From NCBI RefSeq assembly GCF_001297705.1, contig NZ_LIRF01000003.1, positions 1,488,001-1,552,000 of the forward strand: a stretch of 64,000 bases of DNA. The letters run 5' to 3'. The notes under the pieces were generated by a model. That model was not told the origin of the DNA. It was given only the letters and a program-made list of their open reading frames with translations, and did no database searches. The position numbers and the translations under genes are program-made. Source of the DNA: Chryseobacterium sp. ERMR1:04. GTDB taxonomy: Bacteria > Bacteroidota > Bacteroidia > Flavobacteriales > Weeksellaceae. Positions 35,889 through 44,378 of the stretch are shown piece by piece. Position 1 is the first letter of the stretch. Each line of letters begins with the position of its first letter.

Positions 35889-36785
35889 TTATTGTACAGG
35901 AGAATATTTATTTATTTTTTTCAAATATTCTATTAATTCTTTAGGTCTGTCTGTCTGAATAATGTTGATATTATTTTTTATATACCACTCATACGCGTTG
36001 GGATTTTCAAGTACTAAATCATCATTATGCCCTGCACTGAGATTTGGCCATAAAGAGTTTATCCATACTTTTGCTCCTTTTTGCTGTACTTCTTTAAAAT
36101 TGATTAAATGGCTTTCATCTAGCCCTAACGTAAATTCAAAACCATAAACCTTGTAATTTTTATAATACTCATTGATCTTGTCCCACCCTTCATTGGCTTC
36201 TAATTTTACAATGGGCATAAAGTGAATTTCATTTTTAAATTTCCCATATTTTGTATTGAATTCATTATAATCTACAGCACCTTTAAAAAGAATCTGATCT
36301 AATAGATTTCTTTTTTTAAGAATAGGATATACCAAATCAAAATAATCAAAAGCTTTATCTAAATTGATGAATATTTTATCTTTCGTTACTTCCAAAACCT
36401 CATCTAGCGTAGGAACTTTCATCTGAGTGGGTACTCCTAAACCGTCACGTAAAGTAAACTTCTTCATTTCTTCTAAAGTATAATCAGAAGGTTTCCCTTT
36501 TCCTGTAGTTGTTCTGTCAATGGTTTTATCATGCATTAGAATCAGAACATTATCTTTGGTGAGCGCTAAATCTATTTCTACCATATTTACTCCTTTTTCC
36601 ATTGCTTTTTTTATAGCCATTATGGAGTTTTCGGGCGCTTCTCTCCAGTCTGCTCTATGAGCAACAACCATGATTTTATCACCTGGAAATTTACTTAGTG
36701 AAATCTGAGAATACCCAATTCCGTAGAGCAAGATGAAAAGTAAAGAGAAAAGATATTGCCTCTTATTTAAACTGTTTTTTTTCAT
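35889..36785 (-). CDS. Exported glycerophosphodiester phosphodiesterase family protein
   Basis: A 298-residue TIM-barrel hydrolase with a signal peptide (to about 26, GYSQ). The catalytic set of the GDPD family is visible: His43-Arg44 (AHRADW), Glu52 (PENS), Glu70-x-Asp72 (VEIDLAL) and His85 (LMHD). It cleaves glycerol 3-phosphodiesters such as deacylated phospholipids. It is the last gene of the sigma/FecR/SusC/SusD locus, 18 bp after susD, so the transporter probably imports its product or substrate. Confidence 0.88.
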   Translation of the reverse strand: MKKNSLNKRQYLFSLLFILLYGIGYSQISLSKFPGDKIMVVAHRADWREAPENSIMAIKKAMEKGVNMVEIDLALTKDNVLILMHDKTIDRTTTGKGKPSDYTLEEMKKFTLRDGLGVPTQMKVPTLDEVLEVTKDKIFINLDKAFDYFDLVYPILKKRNLLDQILFKGAVDYNEFNTKYGKFKNEIHFMPIVKLEANEGWDKINEYYKNYKVYGFEFTLGLDESHLINFKEVQQKGAKVWINSLWPNLSAGHNDDLVLENPNAYEWYIKNNINIIQTDRPKELIEYLKKINKYSPVQ

Positions 36786-36803
36786 ATCGTTATATTTTCA
36801 ATT

Positions 36804-38204
36804 TTAATAGCCGGGATTCTGTTTAATCGCCGGATCTGTATTAATTTGATCCTGAGGAACAGGCATGATAAGGTTATAGTTTTTAATGACAGCCGTATTG
36901 TATCCTAGTGTATGTTGGAAATAGTTGGTCATTACAGAAACAGCTTTCCCTGTTCGAACAAGATCAAACCATCGATGTCCTTCTCCCACAAATTCTTTTC
37001 TTCTCTCGACTTCTATTTCATCAAGCAACTGTTGTTGGGTTGTAATATCCACCGAAGCAAGTCCTGCTCTATTTTTAACCTTATTTAAATATAAATTTGA
37101 ATTGGCAAAATCATTTGCTTTTGCATAACATTCTGCCATCAGAAGATACACATCTGCCAAACGAAGGACAACAACATTGCTACCACCATCTGCCACTGCA
37201 TCAGAAGTTTTCACCAACTTTTTGGTATAGGGAATATCGTTTGGCGTAAGACCAATGTAAGCATCTCTTCTGCCATCTCCTGCTGTAAAAAGGTTGTAAA
37301 TTTCTTTGGTGGGTAAGTTGTGTCCTTTTGCACCCGGAACAAATCCTGAGGGACTGAACATTTGATAGGCCTGGCTTCCTTCTGTATTGCCATTAAGTCC
37401 CGAACTAAACTGAACATCAAATATAATCTCAGCATTATTTTTATTCGTAACATCAAATATTTTGGTAACATCCGGCAATAAGCTATATCCCAAACCTTGC
37501 ACCTGCTGCAAATAGGGTAAGGCTTCACTAAATTTACTTCTGGTTATTAATACTTTACCTAAAATTCCTAAAGCTGCACCTCGCGTCACTCTTCCTTTTT
37601 GGGAAGCTGTTATGGGTAGCAGATTAATAGATTCTTTTAATTCAGATTCAATAAAGCTGTAAATAGTTTCCACGGAAGTTCTTCCCTGCCCAAAATATTC
37701 ATTGACATCTGTTGTTTCCTTTGTTGCTAATGGTACATCACCAAAAATTCTTACTAAATTGAAATACATAAGTGCTCTTAAAAATTTCACTTCACCCATC
37801 CGTGCATTTTTAAGTGATTCATCCATAGCCACAGCGCCTATTCTATTCAGAACGATGTTTGCCTGCTGTATCCCAATATAATTTTCTTTCCAGGTGCTGG
37901 ACAGCAAAGTATTATTAGGCTGAATGGTAAAAAAATCAAATTCACCGTATGTAAAACTGTCGTTGGCAGGAACCTCATCATAGGTGTTATCTGATGGAAG
38001 CTCACCAATGGCAAGCATTGCCAATTGATATTGTCCCACATATTGTAATGATCCGTAGACGGCATTGACTCCCTGCTCCAACTGTGCCTGATCTTGGTAA
38101 AAAACAGCCGTTTGTTTAATACTTTCGGGTGAGGTGTTTAAAACATCTGAAGAACAAGATTGTAATAAAAACAAAGCTATAAAAGGTATATATATTCTTT
38201 TCAT
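36804..38204 (-). CDS. SusD/RagB-family outer-membrane lipoprotein
   Basis: A 466-residue lipoprotein (lipobox LLQSC, Cys17). It has TPR-like helices in the N-terminal half (YFNLVRIFGDVPLATKETTDVNEYF) and the usual C-terminal block (RLADVYLLMAECYAKAND, ERRKEFVGEGHRWFDLVRTG, NYNLIMPVPQDQINTDPAIKQNPGY). SusD proteins cap the SusC barrel and bind the nutrient at the cell surface. It pairs with the SusC gene 42 bp upstream. Confidence 0.95.
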   Translation of the reverse strand: MKRIYIPFIALFLLQSCSSDVLNTSPESIKQTAVFYQDQAQLEQGVNAVYGSLQYVGQYQLAMLAIGELPSDNTYDEVPANDSFTYGEFDFFTIQPNNTLLSSTWKENYIGIQQANIVLNRIGAVAMDESLKNARMGEVKFLRALMYFNLVRIFGDVPLATKETTDVNEYFGQGRTSVETIYSFIESELKESINLLPITASQKGRVTRGAALGILGKVLITRSKFSEALPYLQQVQGLGYSLLPDVTKIFDVTNKNNAEIIFDVQFSSGLNGNTEGSQAYQMFSPSGFVPGAKGHNLPTKEIYNLFTAGDGRRDAYIGLTPNDIPYTKKLVKTSDAVADGGSNVVVLRLADVYLLMAECYAKANDFANSNLYLNKVKNRAGLASVDITTQQQLLDEIEVERRKEFVGEGHRWFDLVRTGKAVSVMTNYFQHTLGYNTAVIKNYNLIMPVPQDQINTDPAIKQNPGY

Positions 38205-38246
38205 TTTGTAAATTTTATAAGTAGATATCAGATAAAAAAGGATTGG

Positions 38247-41200
38247 TTAAAATTTCATATTCATTCCGAAAGAATAAGTTTTGGCAACCGGATAATAGCC
38301 ATTATCATATCCTTGTGTTAATATATTGTCTGAGTTGGCATCTAAATTTGCACCTTTATATGATGTGAGCGTCAGCAGATTATTTCCTACAAAATATACC
38401 TGTATGGCTTTCACTTTTAAGGCTGAAACTACATCACTTGGGAAATTATAGGCTAATTTTAATGATCTCAATCTTACATAATCTCCGTTTTTAAAGAAAA
38501 TACTAGACGTTCTGGCTTCTTTTCTATTGTTTGAGAAGTTCATATTTGGCATTCCATAAAAACCATTAGGATTGGTTTGTGGGTTATATCTATTATCAAA
38601 ATAATATTGTGTTGGCACCCCGAAACCTTCTCCCGATTCGGTATTATTCATTTGGCTGCCATTGTATATTTTTTTTCCTAGCTCGCTGTATAAAGTAAAA
38701 TTCAGTTCAAAATTTTTATATCTAAATGAATTGGTAAAACCCATGATGTATTTGGGTATCCCTGAACCGAAACTTTTCTTATCATTGGTATCAATTTTAC
38801 CATCCCCGTTCAGGTCTTCCATAATATAATCTCCAACTAAAGTTCCTGCAATATGTGGTGAATTGTCAATTTCTTCCTGACTTTTATAAACCCCAAGAAT
38901 GTTATAGCCATACATTTCGCCAATAGAACCACCTACCTTTGTTACCGAAAAATTATTTACCCCTGTCACAATCTGCGTTTGGTTATTCCCTAGCGCTAAA
39001 ACTTTGTTTTTATTGGTAGAAAAGCTGAAATTACTAGAATATTCAAAGTGCTCTCCCATATGAATAGGTCTTAAAGATAATTGTATCTCCAAACCATTAT
39101 TCCTAATTTTACCAATATTTTGAAGGGACGTGGTGTATCCAGACTGCTGGGGAACAGGGACCTCCAGAAGCAAATCTTTCCTATTTAAGATGTAATAGTC
39201 TGCAGAAATATTCAGATATTTATTAAACAAAGAAAAATCGATCCCGAAGTTGGTAGATTCAGACTTTTCCCAAGAAAGATTCTTGTTAGCAGGTGTAGAA
39301 GACCTGTATCCCGGAGCTAAAATTCCTCCAAAAACATAATACTCTTTTTCCATTAAAGACATGGATCCAAAATTGGGAATCTGATTATTTCCATTGGTTC
39401 CCAAGCTAAATCTTAATTTCAAAGGATCCAACAATTTATTTTTGGGAAAGAAACTTTCATTACTTACCGTCCATCCTAAAGACAATGCATAGAAATTGCC
39501 CCATTTAGAATTAACTCCGAATCTTGAAGAGCCATCTCTTCGGTAAGAAGCCATAAAACTATATTTGCTCTGATAGCTATAATTAAATCTTGTAAAATAG
39601 GAAAGTAACGTCCATTTATATTGATTAACATCAATTTTAAAAGAGGTTCCTCCCGCTATATTTTCAATACTGTTATCCGGAAAACCTGTTGCTAAAGTAG
39701 TTATCTGATTAGATGATTCTTCCTGATAAGATTGTCCCGCTATCGCATTAAATGAATGATCATTGATCTTTTTATCATACGTGAGTAAATTTTCTATCAG
39801 ATAGTTTTTAGTAATATACTCTGTTCTGCTTCCACTCGTCACGTCATTAGGAACAGGGGTTCTGTAGCTTCCTACCGTTGAAGGTTTAAAGAAATTATAT
39901 TCATAACTCGTATAATCTCCTCCTGCAGAAGCTTTATATTTAAAATCTTTTAAAAATTTCCATTCTCCAAATATATTTCCAAAGGTCTTGAACAAGGTAT
40001 ACTTTCGTTTTGTCATCTCTGCAATCGCAACAGGATTTTCAACCAAAGCAGCATCTGTAGGCGTATTCATTTTTATCTGCTGAGAAATAAGAAGATTTCC
40101 GTTAGCATCTCTCGGTGCAAAAAAAGGATACATTACGGTAGAAGCCAGCAATGGATTATAGGTATTTCCACCATTCACCATATCAAACAATTCTCCTTTT
40201 GCAAAAGATGGAGTCATAGAGATCCCAAACTTCAGTTTATCCGTCACATTAGTAACTAAGTTGATATTGCCTGAATATTTTTCGTAGCCCGTACCAATCA
40301 GGATCCCTTTTTGATTCAGATAACTTCCTGTGAATGAATATTTAGTTTTTTCATCACCTCCTAAAATATTCAATGAAGTATTGCTTATTGGAGCGGGCTT
40401 TAAGACTGTGGAATACCAATCTGTATTCGTTAATCCAGGTTGTTTATTTAAGTAAGGAATAATATAATCCGGGATAAGTTCTCTTAGCGAAGCGCCTTTG
40501 GCAATTCTTGTGGCAGTATCATCAGAAGCACTTCTGTTAGGCCCTTTTGAAAGATAATTATTATCTCTTGCCTCTTTCATAAAAGTGGCCATATCATACG
40601 CGTTAACAAGCTTTTCGTTATCACTCCTGGTCTGGATTCCGTAATAAGAATCAAGCGTAAACTCCAACTTTCCCTTTTTTCCTTCTTTGGTTTGAATAAG
40701 AATAACTCCATTGGCACCTCTTGAACCATAAATAGCCGTAGAAGCAGCATCTTTTAGCACATCAATAGAAGCAATTGAATTCGGATCAATTGAATTTAGA
40801 TTTGTTCCTTCTGTTAAAGGAAATCCGTCTACCACTATTAAAGGATTAGCTCCTGCCGTTAAAGTTCCGATCCCACGGATTCGAATACTTGGCGATGCAC
40901 CAGGGTTTGCATTGGAAGAAGTTATCTGAATGCCGGTTGCTTTTCCTGCAATCATATCTCCGAAGTTTCCAGAAGCCACCCCTTTCAGATCTTTATCACC
41001 AATAGACGAGATAGACCCTGAAATATCTTTTTTATTCTGCTTTCCATACCCTATCAATACCACTTCTTCAATCTTTTTTTCTTTCTCCGGGATTGTATCG
41101 TTCTTGGAAAGATTGGAAAAGCTACTTTTAATTACTTTTTTGGGAATTACCTCGTTCTTATTAGCCGTTCTTCTTACGGTAACCGTATTATTCTGAACAT

Positions 41201-41474
41201 TAAATTCTACAGGATAATTTTTTTCTAAATAACTTAAAGTTTCGCTCAAAGATGCATAATTGATCTTGTCATCATCTACTAAAATATCTTTTAAATCTGA
41301 AACTGAATAGAAGACCTGTGTTTTTGTTATTTTGCTCAGTTTTTCCAGCACTTTTGTTATGGGCCGGTTTCCAGTATAGGCTACATAGAAATCTTTTTGT
41401 ATTTCTGAGGCATAAGATAATTGTGACATGCACAAAATACCAAGTACAGTAGCGCTCATCAATGTTTTTTTCAT
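38247..41474 (-). CDS. SusC-family TonB-dependent transporter with STN signalling domain
   Basis: A 1075-residue outer-membrane transporter. Signal peptide 1-22, then an STN (secretin/TonB short N-terminal) domain at about 28-102, a TonB-box-like KIEEVVLIGYG (134-144), and a plug at about 150-263 (IRIRGIGT, LIVVDGFPL, VLKDAASTAIYGSRGANGVIL). The barrel fills the rest and ends in Phe (SFGMNMKF). The STN domain is what TonB-dependent transducers use to touch a FecR anti-sigma factor in the periplasm, and FecR and sigma genes lie directly upstream. It replaces the carboxypeptidase-regulatory domain seen in most SusCs. Confidence 0.95.
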   Translation of the reverse strand: MKKTLMSATVLGILCMSQLSYASEIQKDFYVAYTGNRPITKVLEKLSKITKTQVFYSVSDLKDILVDDDKINYASLSETLSYLEKNYPVEFNVQNNTVTVRRTANKNEVIPKKVIKSSFSNLSKNDTIPEKEKKIEEVVLIGYGKQNKKDISGSISSIGDKDLKGVASGNFGDMIAGKATGIQITSSNANPGASPSIRIRGIGTLTAGANPLIVVDGFPLTEGTNLNSIDPNSIASIDVLKDAASTAIYGSRGANGVILIQTKEGKKGKLEFTLDSYYGIQTRSDNEKLVNAYDMATFMKEARDNNYLSKGPNRSASDDTATRIAKGASLRELIPDYIIPYLNKQPGLTNTDWYSTVLKPAPISNTSLNILGGDEKTKYSFTGSYLNQKGILIGTGYEKYSGNINLVTNVTDKLKFGISMTPSFAKGELFDMVNGGNTYNPLLASTVMYPFFAPRDANGNLLISQQIKMNTPTDAALVENPVAIAEMTKRKYTLFKTFGNIFGEWKFLKDFKYKASAGGDYTSYEYNFFKPSTVGSYRTPVPNDVTSGSRTEYITKNYLIENLLTYDKKINDHSFNAIAGQSYQEESSNQITTLATGFPDNSIENIAGGTSFKIDVNQYKWTLLSYFTRFNYSYQSKYSFMASYRRDGSSRFGVNSKWGNFYALSLGWTVSNESFFPKNKLLDPLKLRFSLGTNGNNQIPNFGSMSLMEKEYYVFGGILAPGYRSSTPANKNLSWEKSESTNFGIDFSLFNKYLNISADYYILNRKDLLLEVPVPQQSGYTTSLQNIGKIRNNGLEIQLSLRPIHMGEHFEYSSNFSFSTNKNKVLALGNNQTQIVTGVNNFSVTKVGGSIGEMYGYNILGVYKSQEEIDNSPHIAGTLVGDYIMEDLNGDGKIDTNDKKSFGSGIPKYIMGFTNSFRYKNFELNFTLYSELGKKIYNGSQMNNTESGEGFGVPTQYYFDNRYNPQTNPNGFYGMPNMNFSNNRKEARTSSIFFKNGDYVRLRSLKLAYNFPSDVVSALKVKAIQVYFVGNNLLTLTSYKGANLDANSDNILTQGYDNGYYPVAKTYSFGMNMKF

Positions 41475-41532
41475 AAATTCGCAAATGTTAATTTGTTAAA
41501 CTTTTATCGGTTTTATTTAAATTAATTTTCAG

Positions 41533-41556
41533 CATCGATAACCCCCATTATCGGTG
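41533..41556. other. Hairpin between the FecR and SusC genes
   Basis: GCATCGATAA and TTATCGGTGC form a 10-bp stem (one G-T pair) around CCCCCA, 5 bp after the FecR stop. No U-run follows, so it may be an mRNA processing or stability element rather than a terminator. Confidence 0.5.
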
Positions 41557-41560
41557 CCTT

Positions 41561-42382
41561 TTATTTTAATTCTATTTGTTCTTCATTTATAATATCTGGT
41601 TTTAAATGAAATGGAAAACTTATTACAGAAAGAACCTCATTAAGATTTCCCGTAAAAGATCCGCTCACTTTTTTATTTTGAAATTGGTCAGGATACTTTA
41701 TTTTTATGTTGTAAGTCTCTTCTAGCTCCTTAATGGCTTCAGAATAATTTTCATTACTAAAGGCAAAATGTTTTTCTTTTTCTTTATTAAAATAATGATG
41801 TTCTCTGTTTTGCTTATCATTCGTCCAAATCTCTTTTGGTAGCAAATAGGTTATATTTTTCTTATTTTCAATTTTTACTTTTCCTTCAAATAATTCTACT
41901 TTCTTTTCGGGAGATCTCTGATCTAAAAAAAACTGAGTGCCCAAAACCTGTACATGAAAATCTCCGGCATTAATTCTAAAAGGTTTGGTTTTATCTTTCG
42001 TAATCTTAAAATTTCCCTGCCCTGTAAAAATCACCTCTCTATTGCGCGCTCCAAATTTTTTGTTCAGAGTAAGTTTACTGTTAGGTTTTAATTGAATAAT
42101 ACTTCCATCCGGCAATGTAAAAGTTTTTGATTTCTCGAAAGTTTCAAATACATATTCTGATGCTGCTTCCGATTTTTTTTTTTGTGTTGATGAGTAGAAA
42201 AATAACATCGTCAACAAAGGAATAAGCACAGCCGCAGCCCAGTACATTTTCTTTACTGATCTTTTCTTGTTGATTTTATTTTCAATGCCACTCCAGATTC
42301 TTTGATCTGTAGCATCATCTATTCTCTTTTGTTCATCACCAACAGAAATCCATATTTCGTGATCTTCTTTTTCTGAATTCAT
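41561..42382 (-). CDS. FecR-family anti-sigma factor
   Basis: A 273-residue single-pass membrane protein. The cytosolic N-terminus (1-43) would hold the sigma factor, a membrane helix lies at about 46-64 (WAAAVLIPLLTMLFFYSS), and the periplasmic part has the FecR domain (FTLPDGSIIQLKPNSKL, VQVLGTQFFL, VELFEGKVKI) and a C-terminal DUF4974-like segment (YNIKIKYPDQF, VSGSFTGNLNEVL). It passes the signal from the loaded SusC STN domain to the sigma factor. Confidence 0.93.
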   Translation of the reverse strand: MNSEKEDHEIWISVGDEQKRIDDATDQRIWSGIENKINKKRSVKKMYWAAAVLIPLLTMLFFYSSTQKKKSEAASEYVFETFEKSKTFTLPDGSIIQLKPNSKLTLNKKFGARNREVIFTGQGNFKITKDKTKPFRINAGDFHVQVLGTQFFLDQRSPEKKVELFEGKVKIENKKNITYLLPKEIWTNDKQNREHHYFNKEKEKHFAFSNENYSEAIKELEETYNIKIKYPDQFQNKKVSGSFTGNLNEVLSVISFPFHLKPDIINEEQIELK

Positions 42383-42493
42383 AATCTGTCTAAAGCCATA
42401 AAAGCTCTTTATTAAGTAATACGCAGAAAAGTAAAATCGTAAACCTTAGAATTTAAGATTTAATATTTAGTTCATATAGAGAACTCAAAGAAA

Positions 42494-42976
42494 TTATTGT
42501 AGGTTGATTTTTAGATAGCTAATAACCTTATTGACTTGCTTTCCAATAGCCGTTTTAGAAATATTATTTTCTTTGGCCAGTTTTGAATAGCTCAGATTTT
42601 CAATCTTATGTTGAATAAAAAGGTCTTTTGCTTTTTTAGGTAATTGATCCAATAGCATTTCTATTTTCCGGATCTGCTCTTCTCTTGATACTTCATCAAG
42701 AGTTTCATCCAATTGCTCAGGGTTATGGTTCTCTTCTGAGATGGTAAAAGCTTGTTTAGTTTTACGGTAAAAATTGGCGACTTCCTGTTTACAGGTTTTA
42801 AAAATAATAGCCTCAATGGGAATGTTCTGATTGTCATTCTGAAGATATTTCCAAATATGAACAAAAACATCCTGAACAATATCTTCTATATCCTCATCTC
42901 TCTGGACATATTTTTTTACATAGAAATAAACCCTATGCTTATATTCAGAATATATTTTTTTGAAAGACTTCGTCAT
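42494..42976 (-). CDS. ECF-family RNA polymerase sigma factor
   Basis: A 160-residue sigma factor: region 2 near 10-75 (YVQRDEDIEDIVQDVFVHIWKYL) and region 4 near 100-155 (LPKKAKDLFIQHKIENLSYSKLAKENNISKTAIGKQVNKVISYL). It is the first gene of the sigma/FecR/SusC/SusD/GDPD set and probably activates susCD. A TACTTTTG -7 box 23 bp upstream suggests that sigma itself is read by the housekeeping polymerase. Confidence 0.93.
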   Translation of the reverse strand: MTKSFKKIYSEYKHRVYFYVKKYVQRDEDIEDIVQDVFVHIWKYLQNDNQNIPIEAIIFKTCKQEVANFYRKTKQAFTISEENHNPEQLDETLDEVSREEQIRKIEMLLDQLPKKAKDLFIQHKIENLSYSKLAKENNISKTAIGKQVNKVISYLKINLQ

Positions 42977-42998
42977 TGTGATTCCTAAAACAGCCTCG

Positions 42999-43006
42999 CA
43001 AAAGTA
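42999..43006 (-). promoter_or_regulatory. -7 box TACTTTTG
   Basis: Full TAnnTTTG match on the minus strand, 23 bp before the sigma-factor ATG. Confidence 0.5.
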
Positions 43007-43171
43007 TTTATTATTAATTCTTTGTTGATTAATACTATATTAATTTTAGCGATTGTGCCTGAGATAAATATAAGAAAAAAACAACTAATAATCAATAAAA
43101 AAAGGAATCCTTAGAACAACGCAAACAACAGTAAAACAATTACAAATCAACAACTTATTCAATATATTATC

Positions 43172-44197
43172 CTACAATTTATCAGATTCAGAAAAAGTAG
43201 AAGCCCGGTATATTAATTCAGTATCCATCACAATTGTTTGGTTCGGCGCTGAAATATCTTTTATTTTTTCTAATATTAATTCTGCTGCGGCTTCCCCCAT
43301 TTTCACCAAAGGTTGCTGTACACTGGTGAGTTTCGGATGAACGATGGTTGCCAATTCGGTTCCAGAAAAGCTTGCTACAGCCACTTGTTCGGGGATCTTT
43401 ATTCCTTTCTCCAAAAGATAGTTCATGGCTCCGATTGCCAATGTATCACTGAATGCAAAAATACTGTCAAATTCAATTTTCCTGTCCAGTAGATGTTTTG
43501 CGGCATGCTCCCCTTCTTCGAACATCATTCCGTTTGTTTTTATGATCAACTCAGGATCAAAAATATTGTGTTTCTTTAAAATACGTTTGTAGCCCATTTC
43601 TCTTTCAACCGCATTACGGATCGTAGAGGGTCCCATGATATGGACAATTCTTTTTCTCCCTGTATTAATCAAATGTTCAACCACCAAAGATGCCTTGATA
43701 TTATCATCTACTACCACTTTTGAAACCTCCAATGTTTTACTCGGAATTCTATCAAAAAAAACTAGCGGAATTCCCCTATCCATCATCTCTTTATACACAT
43801 CTTCATTATAGGTTTCATGACAGAGATTAATGATAATTCCATCTACATTAAACTCTTCTAAAAGCTGTAGATTTTTCCTTTCAATTAAAGGGTTTTCGTC
43901 GGATTGTGTAATGATGACCCGATAGCCTAACGGGTATAAAATATTCTGAATTCCCTGCAATACTTTTGAAGAAAAAGGCGTGATCATTTCGGGAACCACA
44001 AGACCAATATTCTTTGTCTGGCCGTACTTTAAACTTAATGCCGTAGTGTTTGGCTTATACCCTAATTTTTCGGCTGCTTCCAATACTCTTTTTTGAGTTT
44101 CGGCATTGATATTTTTATCATTTAATAGCGCTCTTGATATCGTAGAGGTGGACAAGGATAAGAATTTGGATAAATCTTTAAGGGTAATTCTACTCAT
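43172..44197 (-). CDS. LacI-family transcriptional repressor
   Basis: A 341-residue regulator: N-terminal helix-turn-helix (TLKDLSKFLSLSTSTISRALLND, 4-26, with the ISRAL hinge helix region AAEKLGYKPNTTALSL) and a periplasmic-binding-protein-like sensor domain (NIGLVVPEMITPFSS, VDGIIINLC, AIGAMNYLLEKGIKIPEQVAVASF). The start is placed at the ATG at 44197; a GTG one codon earlier is also open. Two identical palindromes of LacI type lie in the divergent region in front of it, so it most likely represses both itself and the polyol dehydrogenase operon; a polyol or its metabolite is the probable inducer. Confidence 0.94.
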   Translation of the reverse strand: MSRITLKDLSKFLSLSTSTISRALLNDKNINAETQKRVLEAAEKLGYKPNTTALSLKYGQTKNIGLVVPEMITPFSSKVLQGIQNILYPLGYRVIITQSDENPLIERKNLQLLEEFNVDGIIINLCHETYNEDVYKEMMDRGIPLVFFDRIPSKTLEVSKVVVDDNIKASLVVEHLINTGRKRIVHIMGPSTIRNAVEREMGYKRILKKHNIFDPELIIKTNGMMFEEGEHAAKHLLDRKIEFDSIFAFSDTLAIGAMNYLLEKGIKIPEQVAVASFSGTELATIVHPKLTSVQQPLVKMGEAAAELILEKIKDISAPNQTIVMDTELIYRASTFSESDKL

Positions 44198-44225
44198 CAC
44201 GTGTCTTTTTTAGGTATATTTTCAT

Positions 44226-44233
44226 CAAAAATA
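44226..44233 (-). promoter_or_regulatory. -7 box TATTTTTG of the LacI-type gene
   Basis: Full TAnnTTTG match on the minus strand, 28 bp before the ATG at 44197. The first operator begins 17 bp upstream, where the -33 element would be. Confidence 0.5.
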
Positions 44234-44250
44234 CATAAAAAATATGCAAA

Positions 44251-44284
44251 TGGGAACGTTCCCAAAGTTTTGGGAACGTTCCCA
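44251..44284. promoter_or_regulatory. Twin LacI-type operators
   Basis: The perfect 14-bp palindrome TGGGAACGTTCCCA occurs twice, at 44251-44264 and 44271-44284, 20 bp centre to centre (two helical turns). The central CG is typical of LacI-family operators. Position between the divergent regulator and dehydrogenase genes, upstream of both -7 boxes, supports joint repression. Confidence 0.85.
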
Positions 44285-44329
44285 TAAAAAAAAATCAAAT
44301 AAAAAACATTATCAACAAACAATTTAATA

Positions 44330-44337
44330 TAAGTTTG
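44330..44337 (+). promoter_or_regulatory. -7 box TAAGTTTG of the polyol operon
   Basis: Full TAnnTTTG match, 41 bp before the ATG at 44379 and 45 bp downstream of the second operator. Confidence 0.55.
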
Positions 44338-44378
44338 AGAAATCGACTAATATTAAAAAAATATATAAAATTTTTCAC

